Shown here: positions 7,911-17,700 of the stretch, piece by piece
Layout of the letters: each line of letters starts with the position of its first letter
How positions within the stretch are numbered: position 1 is the stretch's first letter
NCBI GenBank assembly: GCA_965198495.1
Contig: CBDAPL010000001.1
Span: 1,426,001 to 1,490,000 of the forward strand
Source of the DNA: RH-AL1 sp965198495
GTDB lineage: Bacteria > Pseudomonadota > Alphaproteobacteria > Rhizobiales > Beijerinckiaceae
Direction of reading: 5' to 3'
Length of the DNA: 64,000 bases
The notes under the pieces: generated by a model
The model's input: only the letters and a program-made list of their open reading frames with translations
Told to the model about the DNA's origin: nothing
Database searches by the model: none
Position numbers and translations under genes: made by a program

Positions 7911-8542
7911 CGAGCGGCGCGCTCGATTATGTCCGCGACGGCGCCGAGATCTACCGGCGCTCGTTCGCGATCATCCGCGCGGAGGCGAGCCTTGGTCGCT
8001 TCACGCCCGAGGAGGAGCGCGTCGCGGTGCGCATCATCCATGCCTGCGGCATGGTCGAGATCGCCGACGACATCGTGTTCTCGCCCGGCGCCGCGCGCGC
8101 CGGCATCGAGGCGCTCGCCGGCGGCGCGCCGATCCTCTGCGACGCGCACATGGTGGCCGACGGCGTGACGCGCACGCGGCTGCGATTCGATAACCCGGTG
8201 CTGTGCACCTTGCGCGATCCGCGCGTGCCGGCCCTCTCGGCCGATATGGGCACCACCCGCACGGCCGCCGCGATGGAGCTGTGGCGCGACCACCTCGCCG
8301 GCGCCGTGGTGGCGATCGGCAACGCGCCGACGGCCCTGTTCCGGCTGTTCGAGATGATCGACGCGGGCGCGCCCCGGCCGGCGCTCATCGTCGGCATTCC
8401 GGTCGGCTTCGTCGGCGCGGCCGAGTCGAAGGAGGCGCTGATCGCCAGGTCCGACCTTGCCTCCATCGTCGTGAGAGGACGGCGCGGCGGCAGCGCGATG
8501 ACGGCGGGCGCCGTCAACGCGCTCGCGAGCGCGGCGGAGTGA
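7907..8542 (+). CDS. cobH: Precorrin-8X methylmutase
   Basis: CobH, 211 aa, moves a methyl group from C-11 to C-12 of precorrin-8X to give hydrogenobyrinate in aerobic B12 synthesis. Recognisable blocks are RFTPEEERVAVRIIHACG with the proton-donor His, DAHMVADGVTR, AIGNAPTALFRLFE and GIPVGFVGAAESKEAL. The start is a GTG that overlaps the previous stop (GTGA), and the end overlaps cobI in the same way, so DUF1636-cobH-cobI are translationally coupled. Confidence 0.93.
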   Translation: MTSGALDYVRDGAEIYRRSFAIIRAEASLGRFTPEEERVAVRIIHACGMVEIADDIVFSPGAARAGIEALAGGAPILCDAHMVADGVTRTRLRFDNPVLCTLRDPRVPALSADMGTTRTAAAMELWRDHLAGAVVAIGNAPTALFRLFEMIDAGAPRPALIVGIPVGFVGAAESKEALIARSDLASIVVRGRRGGSAMTAGAVNALASAAE

Positions 8543-9264
8543 GCGGCCGGCTGTACGGGATCGGCCTTGGCCCCGGCGATCCCGAACTCCTCACCCTCAA
8601 GGCGGTGCGCTGCCTCGCCCTGGTGCCGGTGGTCGCCTACTTCTGCAAGAAAGGCCGGCGCGGCAACGCCCGTCGCATCGCCGACGCCTTCATGCCCAGC
8701 GGCTGCGCGGAACTCCAGCTCGCCTATCCGGTCACGACCGAGATCCCCGTCCATCATCCCGATTACGCCGCCTGTCTCGCGTCCTTCTACGCCGCGGCGG
8801 CGGAGCGGCTCGCGGAGAACCTCGCGGCCGGCCGCGACGTGGCGCTGCTCTGCGAGGGCGACCCTTTGTTCTACGGCTCGTTCATGCACCTCTATGTTCG
8901 GCTGCGCGGGCGCTTTCCCGTCACCATCGTGCCGGGCGTGAGCGGCATGTCGGGCTGCTGGACCGCCGCCGGCCTGCCGATGAGCTGGGGCGACGACGTT
9001 CTGACCGTGCTGCCGGGGACATTGTCGCGAGAGGCGCTGCGCGAGAGGCTGCTGCAGAGCGATGCCAGCGTCGTCATGAAGATCGGCGGCAATTTCGCCA
9101 AGGTCCGCGCGGCGATCGACGCGGCCGGCCTGATGGACGAGGCGATCTACGTCGAGCGCGGCACGATGGAGGGCGAGATCGTGCTGCCGCTGCGCGAGAA
9201 GGTCCTCGACGACGCGCCGTACTTCTCGGTCATCCTGATCCCCGGTCACGGCCGCCGGCCATAA
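8539..9264 (+). CDS. cobI: Precorrin-2 C20-methyltransferase
   Basis: CobI, 241 aa, uses S-adenosylmethionine to methylate precorrin-2 at C-20. The SAM-binding opening GRLYGIGLGPGDPELLTLKA and LLCEGDPLFYGSFMHLY are typical, as is the IVPGVSGMSGCWTAAGLP block. The GTG start overlaps the cobH stop by 4 bp. cobJ, cobG, cobL or cobM, which often follow, are absent; a 309-bp gap and unrelated genes come next, so the rest of the pathway must be elsewhere. Confidence 0.93.
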   Translation: MSGRLYGIGLGPGDPELLTLKAVRCLALVPVVAYFCKKGRRGNARRIADAFMPSGCAELQLAYPVTTEIPVHHPDYAACLASFYAAAAERLAENLAAGRDVALLCEGDPLFYGSFMHLYVRLRGRFPVTIVPGVSGMSGCWTAAGLPMSWGDDVLTVLPGTLSREALRERLLQSDASVVMKIGGNFAKVRAAIDAAGLMDEAIYVERGTMEGEIVLPLREKVLDDAPYFSVILIPGHGRRP

Positions 9265-9573
9265 AGGGGAAAGGCCAGCGTCCTCGCCTCATGCCACGAG
9301 CCTCGCCTGGACGCGTTCCGGCCAACGCTGGCCGGCCAGCTTCTGCTGGGACGCATCTTTTCGCCGTGGAACATCCTCGTCGACGAGATCGGCGTGTTGG
9401 GTGCGATGCTGAGCGCGAGACCCTTCCGCGCGCGCAGACCTGGAGAGACGCCGCCGCCCTTGCTGCCATTTTCACGTTCTGGGAAAGAGGCGCATGAATC
9501 AGAGGTCACCGGTCGTCCCGGCTGAAGGCGTCCCGTCTTTCGGCCCGCTTCCGCGTCCCGGAAGCCGCCGCCC
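9265..9573. other. Gap after cobI without a convincing gene
   Basis: 309 bp. Short frames are present on both strands but none has a clear ribosome binding site or family signature. A palindromic stretch GGCCAACGCTGGCCGGCC (about 9322-9339) could form a hairpin after the cob operon. Confidence 0.4.
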
Positions 9574-10458
9574 TTGAGAGACACGCCGAACGCCGCCTCT
9601 TTTCTCTCGCGCGCCACGCCGTTCCTCTTCGTGGTGCTTTGGGCGTCGGGCTTCGTCGTGGCGAAGCTTGTGCGGCCCTACGCCGAGCCCGAGACGTTCG
9701 TCGCCTTGCGCTTCGGCTTGAGCGCCCTCCTGCTCGCCGGCATCGCGCTCATCGGCGGTGCGTCATGGCCAAGCACGCGGCGCGGCTGGGTCGGGAGCCT
9801 CGCCGCCGGCGCGCTGATGCAGGGCGTCTACGTCTGCGGCGTCTTCTGGTCGATCAAGAACGGCCTGCCGGCGTCTGTCGCGGCGTTGATCTCCGGGCTG
9901 CAGCCGCTGCTCACCGGCGCGCTGGCCGGCCCGCTGCTGGGCGAGCGCGTCTCGGGATTGCGCTGGCTCGGCATCCTGGTCGGCTTCGCGGGCGCGCTGC
10001 TCGTGCTGGCGCCCAACCTTGGCGGAGCGAGCGCCGTGCCGCCGCTGGCGATCCTCGCCTGCTTCACCGGCATGGCCGGCATCACCTTCGGCACGATCCT
10101 GCAGAAGCGCGTCGGCGCCACGGTCGATCTGCGCAGCGGCGCGACGATCCAGTTCATCGGCGGCTTCCTCGTCGCGCTCACGCTCGCTCTTTGCGGCGAG
10201 CACCTGCGCCTCACCAATCATCACGACCTCTGGATCGGGCTCGCCTGGGGCGTCATCGTGCTGTCGGTATTCACCAGCTTGCTGCTGCTTCGCCTGATCA
10301 AGCACGGTGCCGTCGCGCAGGTGACCGCGCTGTTCTATCTCGCGCCGCCGGTCACCGCGTTGATGGCGCTGGCCCTTTTCGGTGAAAGCCTGGTGCCGGC
10401 GCAGATCGTCGGCATGGGCGTCGCCGCCGCGGGCGTCGCCATCGCCAATCGGGGATGA
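9574..10458 (+). CDS. EamA/DMT-family transporter
   Basis: A 294-aa integral membrane protein with about ten hydrophobic helices in two EamA repeats (about residues 12-140 and 150-290), as in the drug/metabolite transporter superfamily. The first helix reads LFVVLWASGFVVAKLVRPYA, a classic EamA opening; repeat 1 ends with ISGLQPLLTGALAGPLLGER and repeat 2 with FYLAPPVTALMALALFGE. The likely start is TTG with GGAAG about 8 nt upstream; no good ATG exists. The substrate cannot be told from sequence; the family exports amino acids and other metabolites. It is followed 54 bp later by the septation protein. Confidence 0.85.
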   Translation: MRDTPNAASFLSRATPFLFVVLWASGFVVAKLVRPYAEPETFVALRFGLSALLLAGIALIGGASWPSTRRGWVGSLAAGALMQGVYVCGVFWSIKNGLPASVAALISGLQPLLTGALAGPLLGERVSGLRWLGILVGFAGALLVLAPNLGGASAVPPLAILACFTGMAGITFGTILQKRVGATVDLRSGATIQFIGGFLVALTLALCGEHLRLTNHHDLWIGLAWGVIVLSVFTSLLLLRLIKHGAVAQVTALFYLAPPVTALMALALFGESLVPAQIVGMGVAAAGVAIANRG

Positions 10459-10512
10459 TCATTCGGCGCGCGAACGCCTTGCCGTCGCCGTACGGTTCTG
10501 AGAGGAAGGCGA

Positions 10513-11211
10513 ATGGATCAGATCTCGCCCAGCATGCCGGCCGGCAAGATTCCGGCAAATGTCGTCCCAGCCCGCACGATCTCGCCCGGGCTCAAGTTCG
10601 CGCTGGAGATGGGGCCGCTGCTGCTGTTCTTCTTCGCCAACTTCCGGCCGAAATGGTTCGAGCCGCTGATGCGGCCGTTCCTGCCCGCCCATCTTCTCGA
10701 AGGCAAGGAGGCGGGTCTGTTCACCGCCACCGGCGTGCTGATGGCGGCAGTCGTCCTGGCGCTGATCGTCTCCTTCGCCAAGACAGGACGCCTGCCGCTG
10801 ATGCCGTGCGTCACCGCGGTGCTCGTCGTCGTCTTCGGCGGCCTGACGCTCTACTTCCAGAACCCGGCCTTCATCAAGATGAAGCCGACGATCCTCTACG
10901 CCCTGTTCGGCGGCGGCCTCATCGGCGGCCTCGCCCTGAACCGGCCGCTGCTGCCGATCATGCTCGACAACGCGATGAAGCTGACCGAGGAGGGGTGGCG
11001 CATCCTGACCCTGCGCTGGGGTTTCATGTTCCTGTTGCTGGCGGTGCTGAACGAGATCGTCTGGCGCAATTTCTCAGAGCACGCCTGGGTGCTGTTCAAG
11101 TTTCCCGGGACGGTGGTGCTGATCTTCCTTTTCACCTTCTCGCAGGTGCCGCTGATCTTGAAGCACGAGCTGAAAGGCGAGGCGGCCGAGCAGGCGCCGG
11201 AGCACCTGTAG
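10513..11211 (+). CDS. yciB: YciB/IspZ inner membrane septation protein
   Basis: This 232-aa membrane protein has about five to six transmembrane segments. The family block ALEMGPLLLFFFANF opens the first helix, and LRWGFMFLLLAVLNEIVWRN lies in the C-terminal third, both diagnostic of YciB (intracellular septation protein A). YciB is thought to link cell-envelope synthesis and division at the inner membrane. The start is well supported by AGGAAGGCG before the ATG. It is about 50 aa longer than E. coli YciB because of an N-terminal extension and an inserted loop, which is usual in alphaproteobacteria. Confidence 0.88.
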   Translation: MDQISPSMPAGKIPANVVPARTISPGLKFALEMGPLLLFFFANFRPKWFEPLMRPFLPAHLLEGKEAGLFTATGVLMAAVVLALIVSFAKTGRLPLMPCVTAVLVVVFGGLTLYFQNPAFIKMKPTILYALFGGGLIGGLALNRPLLPIMLDNAMKLTEEGWRILTLRWGFMFLLLAVLNEIVWRNFSEHAWVLFKFPGTVVLIFLFTFSQVPLILKHELKGEAAEQAPEHL

Positions 11212-11282
11212 GCGGCCTCACGGTATTTACGCGACCCCATCAACGATCAACGTTGACGGCGAGCCGCGGATTGCCAGCACGA

Positions 11283-11522
11283 CTAGCGAGGCGCCGGCGT
11301 CGCGTTCTGAGGGCCCTGAGCGGTCGGCGCCGGTGTGGCCGCCGTCTGGCCCTGCGATGCCGTCGAGGCGGGCTGTTGGGACACGGGTGCCGTGCCCAGG
11401 GTCTGATTGGCCTGGCCCTGTATGTTGTTAGCCGTCTGCTGGCCGATCAGGCCGTAGTAGACGGCGAAGGCCAGGCCCGCGGCGACGACAGCGCCGATCA
11501 GCATCTTCGAATTCGGATTCAT
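11283..11522 (-). CDS. Small single-pass membrane protein with Ala/Gln/Pro-rich tail
   Basis: A 79-aa protein: MNPNSKM, then a transmembrane helix (LIGAVVAAGLAFAVYYGLIG, about 8-27), then a low-complexity Gln/Thr/Ala/Pro tail. GAGGG lies upstream of the ATG. Similar short proteins are common in Rhizobiales genomes without known function. It is convergent with yciB and divergent from ychF. Confidence 0.55.
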   Translation of the reverse strand: MNPNSKMLIGAVVAAGLAFAVYYGLIGQQTANNIQGQANQTLGTAPVSQQPASTASQGQTAATPAPTAQGPQNATPAPR

Positions 11523-11743
11523 CGTGCATGTCCCTCACCGAACCTTAATCCCTGTCGCGCGGCGGTGTTCCCTGCCGGCTTTCGCGGTGTTTCGCTCATC
11601 GTCGGAATCCCGGTTCATCGTACATCGCCGCGGACCTCGCTCCGCAACGGTTTGGAAGCGGCGACCAATTCGATGCAACGGAGCGCCATTGCCCCATCCG
11701 GCCTCGTGCGCTAATCGACCCGGACCTCGCGAACGGGACGATC

Positions 11744-12844
11744 ATGGGTTTCAAATGCGGCATCGTCGGCCTGCCGAACGTCGGCAAATCGACCCTCTTC
11801 AACGCGCTGACGCAGACGGCCGCGGCGCAGGCGGCGAACTATCCGTTCTGCACCATCGAGCCCAATGTCGGCGACGTCGCCGTGCCGGACGAGCGGCTTG
11901 AGACGCTCTCCGCGATCGCCGGCTCGAAGGAGATCATCCCGACCCGCCTCACCTTCGTCGATATCGCCGGCCTCGTGCGCGGCGCCTCGAAGGGCGAAGG
12001 CTTGGGCAACCAGTTCCTCGCCAACATTCGCGAGTGCGATGCCATCGCCCACGTCGTGCGCTGCTTCGAGGACGACGACATCACCCATGTCGACGGGCAG
12101 ATCGCGCCGCTCGCCGACATCGAGACGATCGAGACCGAGCTCATGCTGGCCGACCTCGAGAGCCTGGAGAAGCGCGTGCCGGCGCTCGAGAAGCGCGCCA
12201 AGACCGGCGGCGACAAGGAGGCCAAGGAGCTTCTCGACCTGATGACCCGCTGCCTCGTGCTGCTGCGCGAGGGCAAGCCCGCCCGCATGGCCGAGGTGAA
12301 GGCCGATGAGCGCAAGACGTTCGTCGGGCTTGGCCTGCTGTCGTCGAAGCCGGTGCTCTACGTCTGCAACGTCGAGGAGGGCTCGGCCGACAAGGGCAAC
12401 GCCTTTTCCGCCGAGGTCGAGACGCGGGCGAAGAGCGAAGGCGCGGTGGCGGTCGTCGTCTCCGCGCGTATCGAGAGCGAGATCGCGGTGATGCCGCAGG
12501 CCGAGCAGGGCGATTATCTCGAGGCCGTCGGCCTCGCCGAGCCGGGCCTCAATCGGGTGATCCGCGCCGGCTATCGGCTGCTGCATCTCATCACCTACTT
12601 CACCGTCGGACCGAAGGAGGCGCGCGCCTGGACCGTGGCGCAGGGCACCAAGGGGCCGGCGGCGGCGGGCGTCATCCATACCGACTTCGAGAAGGGCTAC
12701 ATTCGCGCCGAGACGATCGCCTACGGCGACTACGTCGCCGGCAAGGGCGAGGCCGGCGCGCGCGAGGCCGGCAAGTTCCGCCTCGAGGGCAAGGAGTACG
12801 TGGTCGCCGACGGCGACGTGCTGCACTTCCGCTTCGCCAACTAG
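11744..12844 (+). CDS. ychF: Redox-regulated ATPase YchF (Obg-like family)
   Basis: YchF, 366 aa, is a ribosome-associated P-loop protein of the TRAFAC class that prefers ATP and is tied to translation and oxidative-stress responses. The P-loop is GLPNVGKST (residues about 8-16). The G3-like DIAGLVRGASKGEGLGNQFL follows, and NVEE occupies the NKxD position as in YchF. The C-terminal TGS-like domain contains LLHLITYFTVGPKEARAWT. Length is normal. A MaoC hydratase gene follows after 8 bp. Confidence 0.95.
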   Translation: MGFKCGIVGLPNVGKSTLFNALTQTAAAQAANYPFCTIEPNVGDVAVPDERLETLSAIAGSKEIIPTRLTFVDIAGLVRGASKGEGLGNQFLANIRECDAIAHVVRCFEDDDITHVDGQIAPLADIETIETELMLADLESLEKRVPALEKRAKTGGDKEAKELLDLMTRCLVLLREGKPARMAEVKADERKTFVGLGLLSSKPVLYVCNVEEGSADKGNAFSAEVETRAKSEGAVAVVVSARIESEIAVMPQAEQGDYLEAVGLAEPGLNRVIRAGYRLLHLITYFTVGPKEARAWTVAQGTKGPAAAGVIHTDFEKGYIRAETIAYGDYVAGKGEAGAREAGKFRLEGKEYVVADGDVLHFRFAN

Positions 12845-12852
12845 GAGCGTTC

Positions 12853-13854
12853 GTGGCCGACCACCTCATCACCTTCGAGGATATCGAGCCGGGCAAGACC
12901 TACCGGACCGGGCCGATCACCCTGTCGCGCGAGGCCATCATCGCCTTCGCGGAAATGTACGATCCCCAACCCTTCCACCTCGACGAGGCGGCGGCGAGCG
13001 CGTCGCTTCTCGAAGGCCTGGCCGCCTCCGGCTGGCAGACGGTCGGGATCGGCATGCGGCTGTTCTTCGACGGCTTCGTCAAGCATGCGGCGTCGATGGG
13101 CTCGCCCGGCTTCGAAGAGGTGCGCTGGCTTCGTCCCGTGCGTCCCGGCGACGCGCTCAGCCTCGTCCTGACGATCCGTGACAAGCGAGAGTCCGCCTCG
13201 CGTCCCGATCGCGGTTTCGTCGCCGTGCATCTCGACATCCGCAATGGCGCCGACGAGAGCGTGATGACGCAGCGTGGCCTGGTCATCGTGCAGAAGCGAG
13301 GCGCGGTGCAGCAGGGCCGCCCGCGTCCCCACGTGCCGGCGGTCCAAATCGCGCCTCCGGCGACGCCCGAGGCGGACCTGATGCTGGCGGCCCCCTTCGG
13401 CGACGTCGAGATCGGCCGTACGGCGATCCTCGGTACGCAGCTCTTCACGCCCGAGCTGATCGTCGGCTACGCCACGCTCTACGATCCGCAATATTTCCAC
13501 CTCGACGCGGAGGCGGCGAAGGCCAGCCATTTCGGCGGCCTCATCGCGTCCGGCTGGCAGACCGCCGCCTGCTGGATGAAGCATTACGTCGCCGCCCGCG
13601 CGCGCTCCACGCAGGCGCGCGCCGCCGCCGGCCTGCCGACAGCCACAGGCGGCCCCTCGCCGGGCTTCACCAACATGAAGTGGTTGCGGCCGGTGCATGC
13701 CGGCGATGCCGTCACCTACGGGATCGAGGTCACCGGCAAGCGCAGGGCCGGACGTTCCGGCTGGGGCCTCGTGACGACCCGAAACTTCGGCCATGCCGCC
13801 GACGGCGCGCCGGTGTTCGGTTTCGACGGCCGGCTGATGTGGCCGATGGGCTAG
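12853..13854 (+). CDS. Tandem MaoC-like (R)-specific hydratase
   Basis: A 333-aa protein of two MaoC hot-dog domains (about 1-150 and 170-333). Each carries the hydratase His motif: YDPQPFHLDEAAA in the first and YDPQYFHLDAEAA in the second, each followed by a GLxASGWQT block. Such proteins hydrate enoyl-CoA thioesters; the usual second Asp/Asn pattern is partly changed, so the substrate is open. The GTG start has AGGAG about 5 nt upstream, which overlaps the end of ychF; the two genes are probably co-transcribed. It converges with the polyamine operon, with only 3 bp between stops. Confidence 0.8.
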   Translation: MADHLITFEDIEPGKTYRTGPITLSREAIIAFAEMYDPQPFHLDEAAASASLLEGLAASGWQTVGIGMRLFFDGFVKHAASMGSPGFEEVRWLRPVRPGDALSLVLTIRDKRESASRPDRGFVAVHLDIRNGADESVMTQRGLVIVQKRGAVQQGRPRPHVPAVQIAPPATPEADLMLAAPFGDVEIGRTAILGTQLFTPELIVGYATLYDPQYFHLDAEAAKASHFGGLIASGWQTAACWMKHYVAARARSTQARAAAGLPTATGGPSPGFTNMKWLRPVHAGDAVTYGIEVTGKRRAGRSGWGLVTTRNFGHAADGAPVFGFDGRLMWPMG

Positions 13855-13857
13855 AAG

Positions 13858-14886
13858 CTACCGTTTGAGCCGCGTCCACACCCGATCGATCAGCTTGATG
13901 GCCGGGGCGGGGCAGGTGGGCGTGAAAGAGAGCTTCAGACTGTCCGGCACCTTGAGTTCGGGCGCCTCGCGCATCTCCTTGTCGAGGTAGGCGTCGGCGC
14001 CCGATATCGCACTGGCGTAGTGCGTGAAGTTGGCGGAGGCGCCGGCGTTTTCCGGCCGCAGCATGAATCGCATGAAGAGCTTGGCGTTTTCGGTGTCCTT
14101 CGCGCCGGTCGGCACCGCGATATTGTCCATCCAGCCCACCGCGCCTTCCTTCGGGAAGACGAAGGCGATGTCGGGGTTCGCCGCCCGTGCGCGCGCCGCG
14201 TCGCCGTTCCACGTCTGCTGGATCCAGGTCTCTCCGGAGGCCAGACGCTCGATGATGCCGTCGGAGGCATAGACCTTCACGCTGGGCGCCTGCTTTTCCA
14301 GGACCTCGAAGACCTGCTTCATGTGGACGGGATCGGTCTGGCAGGGCGGCATGTTGAGCAGCACCTCCGCCAGCGAGACGACCTCCGTCGGCGCGCCCAA
14401 CATGCCGACCTTGCCCTTGGCGTCGGGAGGCGGATCGAAGAGGAGGTCGAGCGAGCCGGTGCGCTCCTTGATATGCTTGGTGTTGATCGCGAAGCCGGTG
14501 ACGCCCCAGCCGTAAGGCACGGTATAGGCGTTGTCCTTGTCCCACGCCGGCCCGCGCCAGCGCGCCTCGATGTTGCCGTAGGCCGGCCATGAGGCGGCAT
14601 CGACCTTCTGGATCAGGTGCTCGTCGATGAGGATCGGCACGAAGTCGGAGGACGCCACCACGATGTCGTAGCCGGACGAGCCGGCCTTGAGCTTGGCGAG
14701 CAGGGTCTCGTTGGAATCGTAGGTGTCGACCGTGACCTTGACGCCGGTCTCCTTCTCGAACTTGGCGATGAGTTCGGGCGAGGTGTAGTCGGTCCAATTG
14801 TAGATGTAGAGGTTACCGGCCGCGCGGGCCGCCGTTGCGATGAGTACGAGGCCTACGGCAAAAGCGGGCAAGACTTGCTTCATCAT
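13858..14886 (-). CDS. potF: Polyamine-type ABC transporter substrate-binding protein
   Basis: A 342-aa periplasmic binding protein of the spermidine/putrescine family. A signal peptide (MKQVLPAFAVGLVLIATAARA) precedes GNLYIYNWTDYTSPELIAKF, the hallmark opening of PotD/PotF. Later come SSGYDIVVASSDF and WIQQTWNGDAARAR. The ATG at 14886 has GAGG 7 nt upstream; a GTG lies one codon before. It is the last gene of an ATPase-permease-permease-binding protein operon on the minus strand. The ligand is probably putrescine or a related polyamine, but this is not certain. Confidence 0.85.
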   Translation of the reverse strand: MMKQVLPAFAVGLVLIATAARAAGNLYIYNWTDYTSPELIAKFEKETGVKVTVDTYDSNETLLAKLKAGSSGYDIVVASSDFVPILIDEHLIQKVDAASWPAYGNIEARWRGPAWDKDNAYTVPYGWGVTGFAINTKHIKERTGSLDLLFDPPPDAKGKVGMLGAPTEVVSLAEVLLNMPPCQTDPVHMKQVFEVLEKQAPSVKVYASDGIIERLASGETWIQQTWNGDAARARAANPDIAFVFPKEGAVGWMDNIAVPTGAKDTENAKLFMRFMLRPENAGASANFTHYASAISGADAYLDKEMREAPELKVPDSLKLSFTPTCPAPAIKLIDRVWTRLKR

Positions 14887-14890
14887 CACT

Positions 14891-15694
14891 CTACCTCGGG
14901 TATCGCGCGAAACAATACGCCAGTAGGGTCGCCGTCACCGACAGAGCGAGCAGGATCGTCGCTGCGGCGTTCGCCTCGGGCGTCACGCCGAGGCGCAGCA
15001 TGCCGTAGATGTAGACCGGCAGGGTGGTCGATCCGGCCTGCGCCACCATCAGCGTGATGAGGAAATCGTCGAGCGAGACGACGAAGGCGAGCGTCGCGCC
15101 GGCGATGATCGCCGGCAGCAGCAGGGGCAGGGTGACGCGCGCGAAGACCTGCCAGGGCGTGGCGTAGAGATCGCGAGCGGCATCCTCTAGATCGCGCGGC
15201 ATCTCGCGCAGCCGCGCGCGGATCGGCAGCAGCGCGAAGGGAATGCAGAAGACCACGTGCGCGATGATGACGTTGCCGAGCCCCGCGCGCAGGCCGATCG
15301 CCTGGAAGAAGACGAGCGTCGCGATGGCCGTGACGATCTCCGGCGCGATCAGCGGCATGGCGATCAGCGCCTCGCCCGCCGCGCGTCCGAGGAAGGCGCG
15401 GCCGCGCTCGAAGGCGATGGCCGCCGGAACCGCGAGCAACGTGGCGACCGGTGTGACCACGCCGGCGACGATCAGCGAATTCGCCGCCGCGCGGCGCAGG
15501 TCCTCGTTGGCCCAGGCCTTGGCGAACCAGCGCGCGCTGAAGCCGGTCCAGATCAGCGCGAGCCTGTTGGCGTTGAAGGCGTAGACGATGAGCACGACGA
15601 GCGGCGCGTAGAGAAACACCAGCGCGAGAATGCTGAGCAGCTTCAGCTCCGGCATGCGCCGCCAGTCGAACGGTTTGGCCGCGGCCGATCTCAC
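14891..15694 (-). CDS. potC: Polyamine-type ABC transporter permease (PotC/PotI-like)
   Basis: A 267-aa inner membrane permease with about six helices. The cytoplasmic EAA loop that docks to the ATPase is seen as EDAARDLYATPWQVFARVTLPLLLP. The best start is the GTG at 15694, with GAGGG 7 nt upstream; a longer frame to 15751 would read through repeat array C and is less likely. It sits between the substrate-binding gene (4 bp away) and the other permease, from which it is separated by the repeats. Confidence 0.85.
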   Translation of the reverse strand: MRSAAAKPFDWRRMPELKLLSILALVFLYAPLVVLIVYAFNANRLALIWTGFSARWFAKAWANEDLRRAAANSLIVAGVVTPVATLLAVPAAIAFERGRAFLGRAAGEALIAMPLIAPEIVTAIATLVFFQAIGLRAGLGNVIIAHVVFCIPFALLPIRARLREMPRDLEDAARDLYATPWQVFARVTLPLLLPAIIAGATLAFVVSLDDFLITLMVAQAGSTTLPVYIYGMLRLGVTPEANAAATILLALSVTATLLAYCFARYPR

Positions 15695-15780
15695 GCCGGC
15701 ACCCTCACGCCGGGATCTTTCATGTTGCGCTTCACGCCGGAAGTGCTTCACGCCGGAAGTCCCTCACGCCGGAAGTCCTT
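15691..15780. repeat. Tandem array C between the two permease genes
   Basis: The decamer TCACGCCGGA and close variants recur at 15691, 15705, 15732, 15748 and 15764; the last three are full 16-bp units (TCACGCCGGAAGTNCN). Read on the minus strand each unit gives GGCGTGA. The unit at 15764 contains the stop codon of the upstream permease (…GLPA), and the unit at 15691 holds the likely GTG start of the downstream one. It therefore forms the whole intercistronic spacer inside an operon. Confidence 0.85.
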
Positions 15781-16648
15781 GTCGGCCGGCGCGGCGCCAG
15801 GCGCCCAGCATCATCGAGCCGAGCACGAAGACCATCAGGATCATCGAAAGCGCGGCGCCGAAGGACCAGTCGCGCGAGGACGAGAACTGCTGCTGGATCA
15901 GGCTGCCGATCATCAGCCGCTTGCCGCCGCCGAGGATGTCGGGCGCGAGGAAGGCGCCGAGGGTCGGGACGAACACCAGCACCAGCCCCGCGGCGACGCC
16001 CGGCTTCGCCAGCGGCCAGACGATCCGGCGCAGGATGGTGGCGCGCCCGGCGTAGAGATCGTGGGCCGCCTCGACGAGGCGCGGATCGACCTTCTCCAGC
16101 GCCACATAGACCGGCAGCACCATGAAAGGCAGGTTGGAGTACACGAGCCCCATCAGGATCGCGCCGTCGGAATAGAGGAAGGTGATCGGCTCGCGCGTCA
16201 GACGCAGCGCCTGGAGCAGCTGATTGACGAGGCCCTCGTCGCGCAGCAGCAGCACCCAGCAGTAGATGCGGATGAGAAGATTGGTCCAGAACGGAATCGT
16301 GACGAGCAGGACGAGGATCTGGCGCGTGCGCGGCGTGCGCGTGGCCATGTACCAGGCCATCGGTAAGCCGACGGCGAGACAGATCAGCGAGGTGAGCGCG
16401 GCCAAGGCGAACGAGCGGGCGAAGATCCGCACGTAGGTCGGGTCGAAGACCAGCGTGTCGTCGAGGTCGCGGTCATAGAGAAAGCGCACGTAGGATGCGG
16501 CTGTCGCGGGTCCGTGCACGCCGCCGTAGGGATCGGGCGTCAAGAACGAATCGACGAGCGCGATGCCCATCGGCAGCAGCATGAAGACGGCGATCACGAG
16601 CAGCGCCGGCAGCGCGAGGAGGGCGATCCTGGTCGGCGGCCGCGACAT
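15764..16648 (-). CDS. potB: Polyamine-type ABC transporter permease (PotB/PotH-like)
   Basis: A 294-aa inner membrane permease with about six helices; the EAA loop reads VEAAHDLYAGRATILRRIVWPLAKPG. IPFWTNLLIRIYCWVLLLRDEG is a typical PotB/PotH block. Start choice is uncertain: ATG at 16648 or GTG at 16657, both just behind the stop of the ATPase gene. The last four codons (GLPA) and the stop are inside repeat array C. Confidence 0.85.
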   Translation of the reverse strand: MSRPPTRIALLALPALLVIAVFMLLPMGIALVDSFLTPDPYGGVHGPATAASYVRFLYDRDLDDTLVFDPTYVRIFARSFALAALTSLICLAVGLPMAWYMATRTPRTRQILVLLVTIPFWTNLLIRIYCWVLLLRDEGLVNQLLQALRLTREPITFLYSDGAILMGLVYSNLPFMVLPVYVALEKVDPRLVEAAHDLYAGRATILRRIVWPLAKPGVAAGLVLVFVPTLGAFLAPDILGGGKRLMIGSLIQQQFSSSRDWSFGAALSMILMVFVLGSMMLGAWRRAGRQGLPA

Positions 16649-16660
16649 CACGGGCACGGC

Positions 16661-17695
<1,035 letters not shown>

Positions 17696-17700
17696 CGTGG

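Noticed and set aside
9265..9573. Small genes between cobI and the EamA transporter
   Set aside because: Frames on both strands lack ribosome binding sites and any family pattern.
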